Shown piece by piece: positions 21,805 through 34,600 of a DNA stretch of 64,000 bases. Position numbers and translations under genes: made by a program. Where the stretch lies: positions 21,915,260 through 21,979,259 of the forward strand of contig CM032663.1 of assembly GCA_019095985.1 (NCBI GenBank), in the 5' to 3' direction. The notes under the pieces were generated by a model that saw only the letters and a program-made list of their open reading frames with translations, had not been told where the DNA came from and searched no databases. Source of the DNA: Streblospio benedicti (lineage: Eukaryota; Annelida; Polychaeta; Spionida; Spionidae). How positions within the stretch are numbered: position 1 is the first letter of the stretch; every line of letters starts with the position of its first letter.

Positions 21805-24800
21805 ATGGCAGTATCTATTATCATATTTTCAATTGCACTTCTTCAACCGCAGTTTTATGAAGTATGTTCTCAAGGGTCCATGATAGAACCAAAGTGTTTG
21901 TTCGGCTACGTGACTAATCTGAATGGGGAATGTGTGTGTGACGCTCAAAACAAATACTACGACTATTATGGGGTATGATCTTTTCCCAATTTTCATCTCT
22001 TATTTCAGTTATGTCAAAATGAAATTGAAGAAGGGTTCCATAGTATGAAAATGCACAATGATTACACTTTATAATTGACGGACATATATCTGTAATTTAT
22101 GTATTTACTGTATTATGGAGGAGTCTGAAATAAACATAAATAAATAAATACGGACGGACGGACAAAGTTATCGATTTGAAAATATTTTGTAACATGGCCT
22201 GGATAATGTTGATGAACATGTTACTGTTACCGACATGGCAGTATGGATTGATGAGATTATTGCAACCGACAATAACAAAACCCTAAAATAAGCAAGCATT
22301 TTCCAAGATAGATGTCTACATCAACCTCACCGTGCTTACATATATCAGACATCCACTTTGACACCAATTTTGTCTTATTTTAGGCTTCATTAGGATGCTA
22401 TAGTAGCACCAATTACTACTTTAGTCACTCGTCTGTATTTTATTTTGGCGTGTATTTTCAGCTTTGCTTCCACTCAGAGACGAACAAAGTGTCCGACTTT
22501 GATCCAGATGCAGTGAGAATGATTGGTATCAGCCTGAATATCTCCAACCAGAAGTTTCTCTCTGCAGTTACTTCGCTGTTTGGATATCAGTTTGAAGAAA
22601 ACTTGACTGTAATGCATTTGTTGTTTTCTGAGAAAACTTTTCTCATTAAATTATTGTAAATTTAGATTACCATAAAGAACCGTAATCACGACTGCTAAGC
22701 ATTATCATATTAAATTCAGCTCTAACTTTTGCAAAAGAATGCCACGAGCTGTGTAATGCTAGTGTCTGACATTACATACAAGTGAAGGCGCCTCAAGTCG
22801 CGCCAAATTCTTTTTCTGATTAAAAACCATATTTAAAACCAAACGGTGGTCAGTGGTGGTCTTGTAATCATGAAAAGTTGCATCTTGTAAGAAAGATGTG
22901 TTGTTTCAAGGCCGAGTCATTTCTCATGTGGAAACATATTGTAAATTGTACGGTGGGCATAGCATTCGTGACTGTCTGACTGGCGCATAATGTTAGGGCC
23001 AGCGCTAAATATTAAAGGTGCGTGCGTGATTAATTTGCACACTGGGTGAAACTTGTTTCAAATTAGAATATTTATGTACCCATGTTTCATCTCAGCGTAA
23101 CGTTTCGGTGATCTACATGTACATTCTTGGCTGACCGTCCAAGTTTGTGGAAAAGTAAGCCAAACAAAGGGCTTTTATGGGTTTTGCAGGAACAATATTT
23201 TGTGGAGACAAATCGAAACGAAACCAAACCAAACCACTGAATTGTATGAAAATTATTATGTTTTGCATGGAAATATGGGGAGGGCGATGAAGAGCAAATA
23301 CTACAACACTGCCCAGTAGAACCTCGCTATTGCGATCACAGGAGGACTGCCTTCAAGTAGTCTCAATAGAGAGGTAGTCTACAGTAGTCCCCTTGAATAG
23401 GAATGTCACCGGGTGCAGGATCTGTAAGTAAACACACAACAATTATAATGACTTCCTATTCAGTTTCAAGGACCTCCCACACTGGCCCAGCCGCCGGACT
23501 TGTGCTTAGCACCAGTGAACAACATCACCGGTCAAATCGTGCTGGCTGAGCGCGGAGGCTGCCACATGGAAACAAAGGCAAGTTTCTATATAACAAGCAA
23601 TATTTAACCATTTAACCTTGTCATTCTTTTTCATGTAATTTCATTGGTTATCATGATCCAGAAGTATCTGATAACCCGGAGAGGGTTATCATCCCTCTTC
23701 AAAGAGAGGTGATACCATGGTTATCATGCTTGTACTCAGCCGGACTACCTTTTCACATTTTTAAAAACAGTCTCGTAATTGCTTCGAAAAGAACGATAAA
23801 TACAAAACCGGGTTCGTTGTGTAACATGAATTATTTAATCAGGATTCGTTCTTGATGCGCATCAGGCTCGCCCTTCAGGCCCCAAGCCCCAAGAACTCAC
23901 CTGATAACATGATTCATATTACAAACTCACCCGGTTTTGTCTATATATTGCATCAACCCTTTAGAGGTTTAAGTAGTAACTGGAGCAACTTGTATGTAGA
24001 CAAGAATAAAGCCTATCAATTTGCCAAGGTGGCTGTCTGGCTAAATTTGAGCTTATGTTAGGCTTTATTCTACAATGGAAATTATGTATTGCTGACTTAG
24101 TCGACAGTATAAGGGTTTATATGAGGTATATTCGCAAATATAGCAGCATCATCCATCCCGATCTACATGCAAAGGTTTAAAACAGTTTCTAATGCTGGTG
24201 TATTCATATTTTTAATCGACTTTGACCTAACATTTTAAAACAAAACAAAACAGATTACTTCTCATTTTGCAGGCAAAGTTTGCTCAGTTAGGAAACGCAA
24301 AGGGGCTGATAATTCTCAGTAAGTAGATCACTAGTACACCTATATCTAGACTTTCAATAATTGTAGAACTGTTTGAGTATACCAGATTAACATATCAGTA
24401 CGGTTCACTAGATATGCCAAATGTCTTTATCACACAGACTCTAATATTGTACCATCAGACACAGCCGACACTACTCAGGCATTCCTGCCATCGCTCTATT
24501 GCACAAATGATATCGAACCTATCACCATTCCTGTGGTTATGACAGATACAGCCGTACATTCTGATTGGCTGAAAGATCTAGTAATAGGACAAGACAATCT
24601 GGTGCTGGGTATCAAGAGAACAGGTACTTTTCCCTTTTTTTTGCTTTCCTTAGTATTATTTCTTGTAATAAATTTTGTTATTTGTAATGCAGTTATGATG
24701 GGTTAAGTGTTGTTTTACAGTAGGGTGTGACCTGGTCTCCCCACCCCTTCAACTGGATGACCTCATTTGGTGTCTAATGGATTGCAAAACGTTTTCCAAC

Positions 24801-27800
24801 CTCCTTGTGATAAAACTATGTTTACTTTTGTCTCCGAATATCCTCAGACCTACTTAGTTTCCACAAACAATTTCACATCCCACATTTTTAAATATATGAA
24901 GGAATAAATGTACATGAACACTGTTCTTAAAGGGGCCAACATATAGCATGAAGGCATCCTAATGGCACAATCACAAGTCATCATATTACTGTTTGGATCA
25001 TCTGCATTCTTATTCAAAATTACCAAGAGCAGAGTACTTATTAGGAGACGTTTAATTCTTTGACGACAAATAAACTTACTATGTTACTAACCTAGGTATG
25101 CCACTGGGCAGCGCATGTTCAACAGTTGAGCAATATGGAGTTCTGACCCACAACTGCGAAGGAGGACCTATATCACACAGCTGTATTAAGAATGCATGCG
25201 CTTGCAATGAGCCGTACTTTGAAACACTCTATGGACTAACGTATTCCATAATGGGAGGTGGAATGCCGTCACAGTCATATCCAATCGGCTGTAAAAGAAG
25301 TATGTATTATTTGTTTCTCAGGTTAATGTAGCATATAATTCCACAAACAGGTCCATGTAACTGTACTTAGGTGGTCGGGATTTTGTGCTGTACTTCAAGT
25401 AGAAATCTATGTTGTAAAAAAAAGTTGAGTGATATTCAAGACTCATTTAAAAGTTGCTTGCAGAGTTATTTGGTACACACGTTCTTTTGAATCACTTCGT
25501 ATGTTGTGCTTTTCTCAGAAGTCATATGTCATTCTTGTATGTTGACTATACCTATTGACTGAAAAAAAGGTTCAGAAAAGATTATACCTTAGTGTTCCAA
25601 ATATTAAATCATGTTTATATTATTTTAGATAGCACTATAGTAAAGCCAGACCCAGAAGATTGTATTCCTCAAGGCAAGTATATAGATGATAACTGTTACT
25701 TATAATACTGTAGAATGCTATATCAATATATATCAATAAATTGTTACTAATAACTTGAATTATAAAATTGATGTAGCAAAGAATATAATTATACATTTAT
25801 TAGACATAGGTATTCAAGCTACCACTTCTGACAATGGTTTATCAAATTCACCATTTCTAACAACAATGGGAATTCCGGATGAAGAATTAGATCTAGGTAC
25901 TGAAAACTATGAGCAAAAGACTACATCATGGAACTCACCCAAAACAGAAATGGTAGCAATCACGTTAAATACAACTACCACTCCAGACAATAGTTTATGG
26001 AATACACCATCTCCAACACCAATGGAAACTCCGGATGAAGAATTAGATCTAGGTACTGACAACTATGAACAAAAGACTACATCATGGAACACACCCGAAA
26101 CAGAAATGGTAGCGACCTCGTTAAATACAGAAAATGGAAGCAAATATACGATAAGAAATCAAAATAGTCAAACAGCATACAATTTCACTGATTCACCATC
26201 CACTGGGAAAGCTGAAGATTTGATAAAGTCAAATACTATATCATCAAATGCTCCATGGAATAGCAAATCTGAAGCTGATTCAAAAGAATATTCCAGTGAT
26301 ACAAGCAAGACAGGGGACTATACCTCCTACCCCTCAAAACAAATGACAACCGAGTCGACATCCATAAACAACCATGGCGATCAAATATATTTCTCAGACT
26401 TTACAAATGCAGAGGAGATAGAATGGAGAACCATCAACGAAAGCTTTGAAAGTCACCCACCAACGGAAGGTCATTTAACCCAAGAAGATGTTAATATAAG
26501 TGTTACAGAAAAGAAGGCAACTCCTACTACGGAAAACGAAGATAACGTTAATAGTGCCACGCCTGCAAGCAGCACGCAGAAAGGAAAATATATTACCTCT
26601 ACTTATATAAGTACACACAATACCGACTCAGACCTCAATGTTACAAGTAAGTGTCCAACCCAAGCAAGAGATGAATCAACAGGAAACTCTTTGACAACAA
26701 ACACTCCTGAAGTACCAAAGAATGCTATACTATTTTGGATGGCATGGATTCCGTGGAGTGCTTGCTCATCTTCTTGTGGAGGTGGTACAAGGGTACGGTT
26801 TGCATTACTGGATAAAACTAATATACAGACACGAACCATTGGATCTTATGTCAAAGATGCCCCAGACAGAGTCAAGTTCAAGTTAGGTAATAGTTTTTTT
26901 GCTGGTTTCTACTGATAGTGTTTTCCAAATTATTCACACACCCTTCGGTAATAAAATAGATGTTATAATGTATTATATATGTATATTATATATTTATTAT
27001 GTATTTATAATTTATACCCACACAATACTTTTTGGCCAACAGGTTATACCATGAAAACGGAGAGCTGCAACCAAATGGACTGTCCAATAAACGGTACATG
27101 GGATTCTTGGTCCACTTGGCAAACGTGTACCAGCAATGCAGGTCGGTGGAACGAACATGGAGACACCAACTATTGTTGACTAGTTCAGGCTTCGGCCAAA
27201 CAGTGCCAAAATTGAATCACTTGTGCTATTGTTGCCGTTATTTAAGCCGCCATTCCATTAAACTATTTTAAAAAGACCATGGAAGTTTAGATGGTTGTGT
27301 ACAAGACATTTATATTCGTATTTTCTATTTCAGAAATAATTACTAGAGAGCGGGAGTGCATTGGTCCGTTTTACAATGGCTACCCGTGTACTGGATCGAC
27401 TGTAGAATTTAGAATATGTAACACTACGGCATCCACAGGTCTACACGCATTTAATAATTTAGAGGCAAACTCTCTGATTTGTGGGTTAATACATATGATA
27501 TCATTGGCACTCCTTTGAATAAATTCATTTATTTTTGCATTCATGGATATGTAAATGATCTTTTTTGTGTGGTCGAAACCATAATATGCTGTGTCCTATG
27601 TAATGGGCAGGGGGCGTTTAATTCACAGAGAACATAGCATTAGCTGGCTCTGACCCACGTATATCAGGGTGTGTTATTAATATTAAAAACCGTCGAATTA
27701 TTTTCAGACAATAACTTAATTCACATAGTTGTTGACTCACATGTAAAATGTAATGGGTGTTTAGACTAACTCAAAATCACATGCACATTAATCCATAACG

Positions 27801-28017
27801 TATTAAAATATTTAATGCAGGTAAGAAGCTCGCATTCTTTGATTCAACTCAACTGAAAAAGAGCGACCACAGAACTTCAGCTATTGCCATCGGGACCGTC
27901 AGTATCGTGTTCGTTGTGGCGGAAATATCTTTACTATTGATGTGCGACTTGTGCAAGGCTGCACACACGCGTATAAGACGACCATCAACTAATAAAGTAT
28001 CACCCAGCAAAGTGTAA
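21805..28017 (+). CDS. type I membrane protein: PA domain, Ser/Thr-rich repeats, TSP1-like modules
   Basis: Eleven exons: 21805-21972, 22462-22608, 23464-23577, 24273-24318, 24438-24623, 25096-25299, 25629-25673, 25810-26886, 27043-27141, 27334-27438, 27821-28017; 795 residues, all phases agree. MAVSIIIFSIALL begins a signal peptide. Residues ~65-225 form a protease-associated domain: QIVLAERGGC, then AKFAQLGNAKGLIIL and ITIPVVMTDT, as in PA domains of vacuolar sorting receptors and RING E3 ligases. A Cys-rich segment (~220-300) follows. Residues ~305-610 are a Ser/Thr/Asn-rich, probably glycosylated stalk with two 51-residue repeats. WIPWSACSSSCGGGTRVR starts a thrombospondin type 1 module, and WDSWSTWQTC starts a second. 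One membrane span lies at ~750-772, with a short basic cytoplasmic tail. No protease or RING domain is present. Introns after 23577 and 25673 begin GC. The partner is unknown; cell adhesion or matrix sensing is only a guess. Confidence 0.82.
22935..22985. repeat. end of a CTGACAGTCACGAAT-family TIR element
   Basis: GCATTCGTGACTGTCTGACTGG at 22963-22983, the right-end type of the family. No matching left end was found nearby, so it is a solo end or an element truncated on one side; in intron 2 of the PA/TSP1 gene. Confidence 0.5.
23315..23400. repeat. MITE remnant, CAGTAGAACCTC family
   Basis: CAGTAGAACCTCGCTATTGCG is followed by CAATAGAGAGGTAGTCTACAGTAG, in intron 2 of the PA/TSP1 gene. Confidence 0.55.
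23644..23735. repeat. short inverted repeat GGTTATCATG
   Basis: TGGTTATCATGATCC, AGGGTTATCATCCCTCTTC, AAGAGAGGTGATACC and ATGGTTATCATGC form overlapping inverted and direct copies in the intron after exon 23464-23577. Confidence 0.5.
25824..26131 (+). repeat. two-copy in-frame coding repeat of 51 codons
   Basis: Inside exon 25810-26886. The units 25824-25976 and 25977-26131 share PDEELDLGT, NYEQKTTSWN and ETEMVA-like blocks with only a few differences, showing a recent internal duplication of the stalk. Confidence 0.85.
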
Positions 28018-29562
28018 GCTCGTCTTGTAACAGGGAAATTAGAACAATACGTACATATATAATCAGAAACAAAATTTTCTCTCTCAAAAGTTGCAAATAT
28101 GGAATCTGGTCAAATTAATAGAGAAGGGAATAAGTGTTGGGCCGTACCTCGCCAATTACCTAATATCCACACGGATCAACATCGCATATCAGCACAGTTA
28201 CTGAGTCACAACGTTTCCTTAGATTAGAGACACGCCCGCACTATCGGGTTTGGTGTGTCTATCTACGTAAACATTGGGACTGTGCATCCAAGAAACCAGC
28301 GTCGTCGAACGCGTGGAATCTATCATGGACAGGGCAATTTGTAATGGCGAAAAAGGGTCGTGGTCTGGCTGCTCTGTGTGGATCGGTGCTTGGGTCGAAG
28401 GTCGACAGAAACAATTACTGGCTAAAAGAAAACAACATTGATTTGACACGAATGTCTCAAATTGCTATGTAAAACCATAACGTACCGAAAAGAAAACAAT
28501 ATGATTGGGATGGGGACATTTCTATTTCAGGACAGTAAATTTGTGACTGGTTTAAAAGATGAATATTCACATGTTTATTTTATATATCACAGAATAGTAA
28601 AATGCGTATAAGGCCATTGTTTCACTAATAGACGGCCGTAAATTTGCGAAATATTATGAACTATGGAATAAGTGAATTTATATATGTTAAGATGTCATGG
28701 ACATGTTCATGATGGGAAGAAAACAAAGTTAGCTTCATTGTTAAGTATTGCTTGTTGTTTTTGTTTTTTCCATATATAATTCATATAATCACTATTACAC
28801 AAAACCGCCAAACATTTTACAACAAAAATTAATTTCCCATTCCAAAAACAGCAACAGGAAAATGACCTATCATATAAAAGTTCACCATGCAAACATATTA
28901 AAAACAAGGATGGAAGATGCATGATTCTATAAGCATTGGATTTGTGTACACCTTAGAAATGAATAAGAATCGCCCTCATTGCGTCAAAATGGCGGGTTTG
29001 CCCTTTTTAAGTGAGCTATTTGTATAGCATAATTGTGTTATTGTTATATTTATTTCAATACAAATTGTGATTACAGCATTTTCTTTATTAAAACAAGGCT
29101 ACTGTTTGCATGCACGTATCAGGTTGGTTGATCCAATAGTATGGATAAACGTTGGGTTGAAGTTACAAATCGAGCGAGCTGTAACCAAACAGTGCCTCAA
29201 AATATCATTTCATCCATTTACCATGATCATTTACAACTGACCATTTAACGTGCTTGATTTTTCCATCTTCTCATACCCCTATTGACGGTGATGCTAAAAT
29301 GCATATATGAATACACATTTTTTATATTGAAAATGGTACTCAGATATCTAATTTTGAAGGAAAACATTCCACAACAGCAAGGTCACCAGTATGATGGTAT
29401 GTCGTAATGCAGAAGAATATATCATTCTTGAGTCAGTTTTTTTCCATAAAGGTTTATGGTGAAACCACGCATTTTTCTTAGCACATAAACCAGTCAGATT
29501 GGAATCAATTTGTTCCATAATCACAATCAACGGGTTTTAAACACTGTAATCCTATTAACCAA
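28018..29562. other. region between two converging genes
   Basis: Holds the 3' ends of the PA/TSP1 gene (+) and the charged-protein gene (-). For the minus gene, possible AATAAA signals read from 29089-29084 and 29054-29049. No AATAAA is clear for the plus gene. Nothing else recognised. Confidence 0.45.
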
Positions 29563-31671
29563 TCAACTCTCATCTTCATCTTCTGTTAAAATTTGTAACA
29601 AACCTCTATGCTTTTTGTGACTTGATCTCCCCATTACCATATCTCTATCACTCACTATTGGTTTACTTTCTTCGTCAACGTCATCTTTGAGTTGTATGAG
29701 CTCATCATCAGTTTTAGTGTTATGCACGTCTGTCTCATTGCTTGCTACCTCACTTGCTTTGGTACTAACTGAAACAAGTTCACGTTCTTCAACATTCTGA
29801 TCACTTTTGCTAACAACGACTAAAACCTTGTGTTTGCTACTCTTTCTCTGAGGAATGTCTCGAGTTTTGGGTTTCTTTTTTGCTTTCAGCACCTGTTTCA
29901 TTTGACTGCCATGAGTGATTTCACGAGATGCTAGAGAAGGAGAAGAATTTGTGTCTCTACAATGCAAAGCATCACCATCACCAGATCTCACTACAGGTTG
30001 AGTAGGTGGCTTTTCACTTTCTCTAACATTACCGCTCCCCTGAAGAACACCCACATTTCCCTCAAGATCCTTGGGTAGCTCTGTAATAAACGTTGTCAAA
30101 TGTTGAGATTCCTCTGCAGGGGTGTTCACTGTTTCAATCGCAGGAGTGCTTCCTGTGTCGGCTACAAACTCGCCCGCCGTTATTGCACGCTTTTTCCGTC
30201 TCCTCGGCTTGGATGATGCATTTCTACTGGCAATAACAAGTGCCTGTGACTGTCTAGTCTCACTCGGAGTAGAGAGATAGGCCTCTACAGTTTTAGGTCT
30301 TTGGTGCATAGAAGCACATCTCTGAATTTCTGCTAATTCTTCTTCAGTGAGAGGGACATGAGGAACATATGCACTGGCTATCTTAGGTGCTTCATCCAGA
30401 GCTTCTTCCCACACATTTCTTTTCTGAGGATTCTTCACGATATAGGCATCTATTGTTGGAAGCGTGGATGGTAGACGCATCTTAGACCTCGTTGATCTTC
30501 TGTAGCCAGGTTTAGACTGCAAAATAAAGCAAATGCACATTTCCGGGCACACCAATGCCATACAGAAGAAGTTGATGTAAACTATATGTGTTCATGCATT
30601 TGCGTTACATACAATGACGTATTTAGAAATACTAGATCTCTCATAGAGAGTGCTATAGATTTGTATATGTACAGTCAAATTTGGCGTATGCTTATATAAT
30701 ACCGTTTGTTATTTGATTTTAATCATTTTGACAGGTTACCAGCATGAGAACATTATGGTATTTATTTTTATATAAAAATGATGATTTCAAACAAACGCTG
30801 GTAAAGTATCAATCCATACTAATGTGGAGAGCTGGGCAGAGCTTACACTTACCAGATCAGACCAGTAAGGATCATATTCCTCTCCATCCACATAGATAGG
30901 TCGAGCCTCCGGCGAAGGCGCTCTTTCTACTAGGATACAAGGATCTGGCTTTTGGATCATTTTCTGTATGAACCTTTTCTTTTGTTGCTCCAGATGCGCA
31001 TATTTTCTGTGAGATACATGCGATTTCAGTGTAATATATGTGTTTCATTGTCAGAGTGAATATAACTTACTTCACAACAAATGCAGATCTAGAGCCTACA
31101 ACTTCACATATCCAATGTCCAACAAGATGACCAATATGTCAACACAACTTATGTTATTAGGGAACGATCATAAATAACGATACCGGAGAGGGGGGGTCGT
31201 CCATTTTTTGGGATTCAAAAGAAAAAGTTAACCGACCCCCCCATCAACATTTTAAAAAGTTGGGTGACCCCCCTCCCACTAAAGCAAAAGTCCTCTACAT
31301 AGTCATTGCATTTCTGTACAATAAAAAAGTTCAGCGACCCCCACAAAAGGAATCAGAAAAGTTGGACGACACCCCCCACCCCACCTTTTTGGACGACACC
31401 CCCGTATCATTATTTATGACCGTTCCCTTATGTGCTACGAATAAATGGCCACTAATTATGATTCTCACCTTCTAATTTCTGCCTCCAGTTTTCTGAGCTC
31501 CATTGAATATGTCCTGTCATGTTGAGAATTGGTTTTGAAAAGTACAGTCCCGTATTTGGAATCTGTGGCGCTTGTAGCTCCAGCCATGGCTTGTCTCTTC
31601 TCGAGCATGGCCTTGCGTGAGACTGGTTTTGTGTTGATACTGTCCTCTAGCTTTCTCCTATTGCGGAGCAT
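29563..31671 (-). CDS. unrecognised charged 436-residue protein (3 coding exons)
   Basis: Coding exons on the minus strand: 31671-31469, 31006-30853 and 30516-29563; phases agree. An untranslated leader exon appears to end in a GATTATTGCAG acceptor, with the translated exon starting at 31699. I do not recognise the family. Residues 1-120 look the most constrained: a basic start (MLRNRRKLEDSINTKPVSRK), YGTVLFKTNSQHDRTYSMEL, then a charged coiled-coil-like stretch (ELRKLEAEIRRKYAHLEQQK) and a YVDGEEYDPYWSDL block rich in aromatics. After residue ~200 it is low-complexity with basic clusters (PRRRKKR, KAKKKPK) and an acidic end (TEDEDES). No signal peptide or membrane span, so it is intracellular; the basic clusters could be nuclear localisation signals. 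It converges with the PA/TSP1 gene. Confidence 0.75.
31160..31427. mobile_element. PIF/Harbinger-like MITE with TTA target duplication (copy 1)
   Basis: Ends GGGAACGATCATAAATAACG and ATCATTATTTATGACCGTTCCC are inverted copies; TTA flanks both sides (31157-31159 and 31428-31430). The middle has runs of C or G and ACCGACCCCCC/GTTGGACGAC phrases. It lies in intron 1 of the charged-protein gene. A 3-base TTA/TAA duplication and a GGG start are typical of PIF/Harbinger. Two more copies are at 38227 and 44060. Confidence 0.8.
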
Positions 31672-31699
31672 TGTGTTTTTTGCTGTTGATGACTCTTAT

Positions 31700-34600
31700 C
31701 TGCAATAATCATTTAACGGTCATAAGTTGAAGACAATATATAGTGTAATATGTTTTCCTGCATACAAGTACATGTGCTTGCGTACTGCTATCTGAACACA
31801 TAAGAATAGTTATGTTTATGAGAACATGTACGAGTTTGCAGAATCATACGGAATTGATAGGAAGTTGGTACCATCTATCGAGCTATGTGATGTTGTCTCA
31901 TCGGGTTAATTTCGTTAATTGGAATTACAAGAAGTTTTGCTACTACTGTACAGATCTGCTGATTTTGTACTGTGATTAGTAAAATTCACACTTACATGCA
32001 TAAAGCAAGATTTTTTCTTAGTACCGCGCTGTCATTAAATTTTAGAGAACTCGAGTTCATATCATTACTTAAGCAAATTAATTCCTACTCCTTTAGTGGA
32101 GCTGAACTCTTCAATTAGTGTTGCCATATCCACGCATGTGAACACTAAACATCTTTAAACACTATTGTAACCATATACATTATTTGAATGTGTGCCAGAA
32201 CCAAAAATAAAATCTATAAAGTTAATTGCTTATAACAAACTTGCCAACTCAAACATTGAACTGGGAACTGACTGTCATTGTACGGAATATGACCGTCGAA
32301 TGTCGATTAAGAAAACTATGCTGCAGTAGAACCTTCAATTAAGACCACCTCTAAAAAAGAAGCCACGTCATAAGAAAAACAAGTTATCGCTGCCCCAAGC
32401 CTGAATGAAAAGGCCAATGGCACCCTTTCTAAAAAAAGACCACCTCTCTTTTGAGAGCACTTGAAGCCAGTCCTTTGGGTGGATTACCAGGATTTATATT
32501 TCACGGTCACAAAACAAATAGAGATATAGGATTGACACTTTATTTGACGGATAATATCGCTCACATAATACTGAACAAAAAGTCGTGATAGCTTGTAATA
32601 GAGCCCGTACGTGTAGAAACACCAAAAGTATAACGCGTTCGGTGCCAAGCAGACGATCTGTCCAGGTTTGGGTGTCTGGTCTCAATAAGAAACCATTAGA
32701 TAGTGGGTTTAGAGTGTGGATCCATTGAGACGGTTTAGATAAAGCAGACAAACACACAGTGATGTTTACTCTCCTTGAATTGAAGTTCGAATTACAAATA
32801 GGTAAACTTCCAAGCGTCATATTAAAACCCTTTACTTAGCCTTTTAGGCAATGATGCCTACCAGTGCAGCATCGGATAAAGCTTAATATAGGCTCAAATT
32901 TACACCACTGAATTCGTATTGCTTTGACATTCATCTTGGTAAATTTGTACTTTTTTCAGGCTTGATTATGGTAACACCACCTGCTACTTTTGCCTCTAAA
33001 GGGTTTACCTCGATGTGACTTGTTTACTTGGCCAGAAGGGAACTCATTGTGGAGCTAAGTTCAAGTCTGTGGAAGATAATGATCTATTGGTGACGCTGCT
33101 ATTGGTAAATAATTGGTATGCCATGTACTTATTTGTTCAATTTGAAAGACTTGAAGTATGCTTTTCTAAAAAAGATTTTAATCAGTTGTAGTTGCTTATC
33201 TTTTAAGGTGATTATGGTAGGTGTAGCAGCAATAATTAATCAGAGACCAATATCTTTTAGTCAGCCGTCTGCACTGGAATTTTCAAAAGCCGTTTGTACA
33301 TTTTTCAATGGAATGAAAATTTGAGTTAACCTTTCTTTGCCAAATTCCTTTGTTCGAAGGAAAAAATATCTGCTAAAGATACTATCTTTTTTAGTGTGAG
33401 CCTTGAGATTATGCCTACGCACTTTACAAAATGTCCAAGATAACAAAACTATCAATCATATCAATGATGTTTAATAAATCATAAATAAGTATATTTTGTG
33501 ATAATAAATATTCCCAGGTAAGTTTATGAGAATCTGCATACCACTTGGTTTTGTGTGTTGAAAAGGAAGGTAAATCTGTATTTGAATCTTTAAACTTAAT
33601 CATTCATCACTAATGTCACATTGCATTGATAGAATCTAGACACAAAACGTTTCTTCTATCAATTAATTGTGGATATCATCATCCCAAGTGGCACGCTTCA
33701 TGTTAAGTCCCACATTAAGTGTTTTTACTTAACAGGTTGTGGAATTAAGTTTGTAATTTATATCTATTCAGACTGTAAATTACATAGGTTATACGATTTA
33801 TTTCTACGTGGAAATATGAAATGTAAAGTTGTTCTAAAAATAAAGAAATTAATATTGATTAAATTTCAAAATTCGTATATAATATGTGTAATGTGTAATA
33901 AAACACTGACTGTCAATTTTGAAATTATTTGATAAAATAATTGATATAGAACATAGAAATGATTGTACGTAGAATAGAATACTAGTCTATGCATGTATTA
34001 TTGGAAAGTATTAATACTATCGAATTTGTATCCGTTCTTTTCTATATGTCATATCCCAATTGACATATGATTTTAAATTTCAATCAATGATAGCATGTAA
34101 TAAACGTATATTATGAACATGCAAAAACACCACTGGCCATAGGATTATATAGTTCCTGAGTATCATTTTTACACAGACGTGGCATAGAATGCTTACAGAT
34201 TCCTGTTCATTATAATTTAGTTTTCATTAGAGTGTGCTCTTTCTAAAAAAATATTGGAATACAGTTTTTAAATTCTCTACTTTCTAGCATATTTTTATGA
34301 TCAACATTTCTTTCCTGTAGTTTCCACTTGAAACATGTGTAAAATGGTACTAATGCAAATTAAAAATATTTTCCTTAATATTTTGTTTGGACATCGATAA
34401 GAGAAAATAAATAAAAATATTCAACGTTCTGAGACCGATGTGTATGCATCATGTACGGAACTCATTGTCATATTTTTGTGACCTTGATTGTACTATTGTA
34501 TAATTCAATCTCACCAAGTGTTATTTATGTCAGTCCGTTCTTATGTATTCAGAATGTTGACAAATTAACCTTATATCTGAGACTGATTATTATGGAATTA

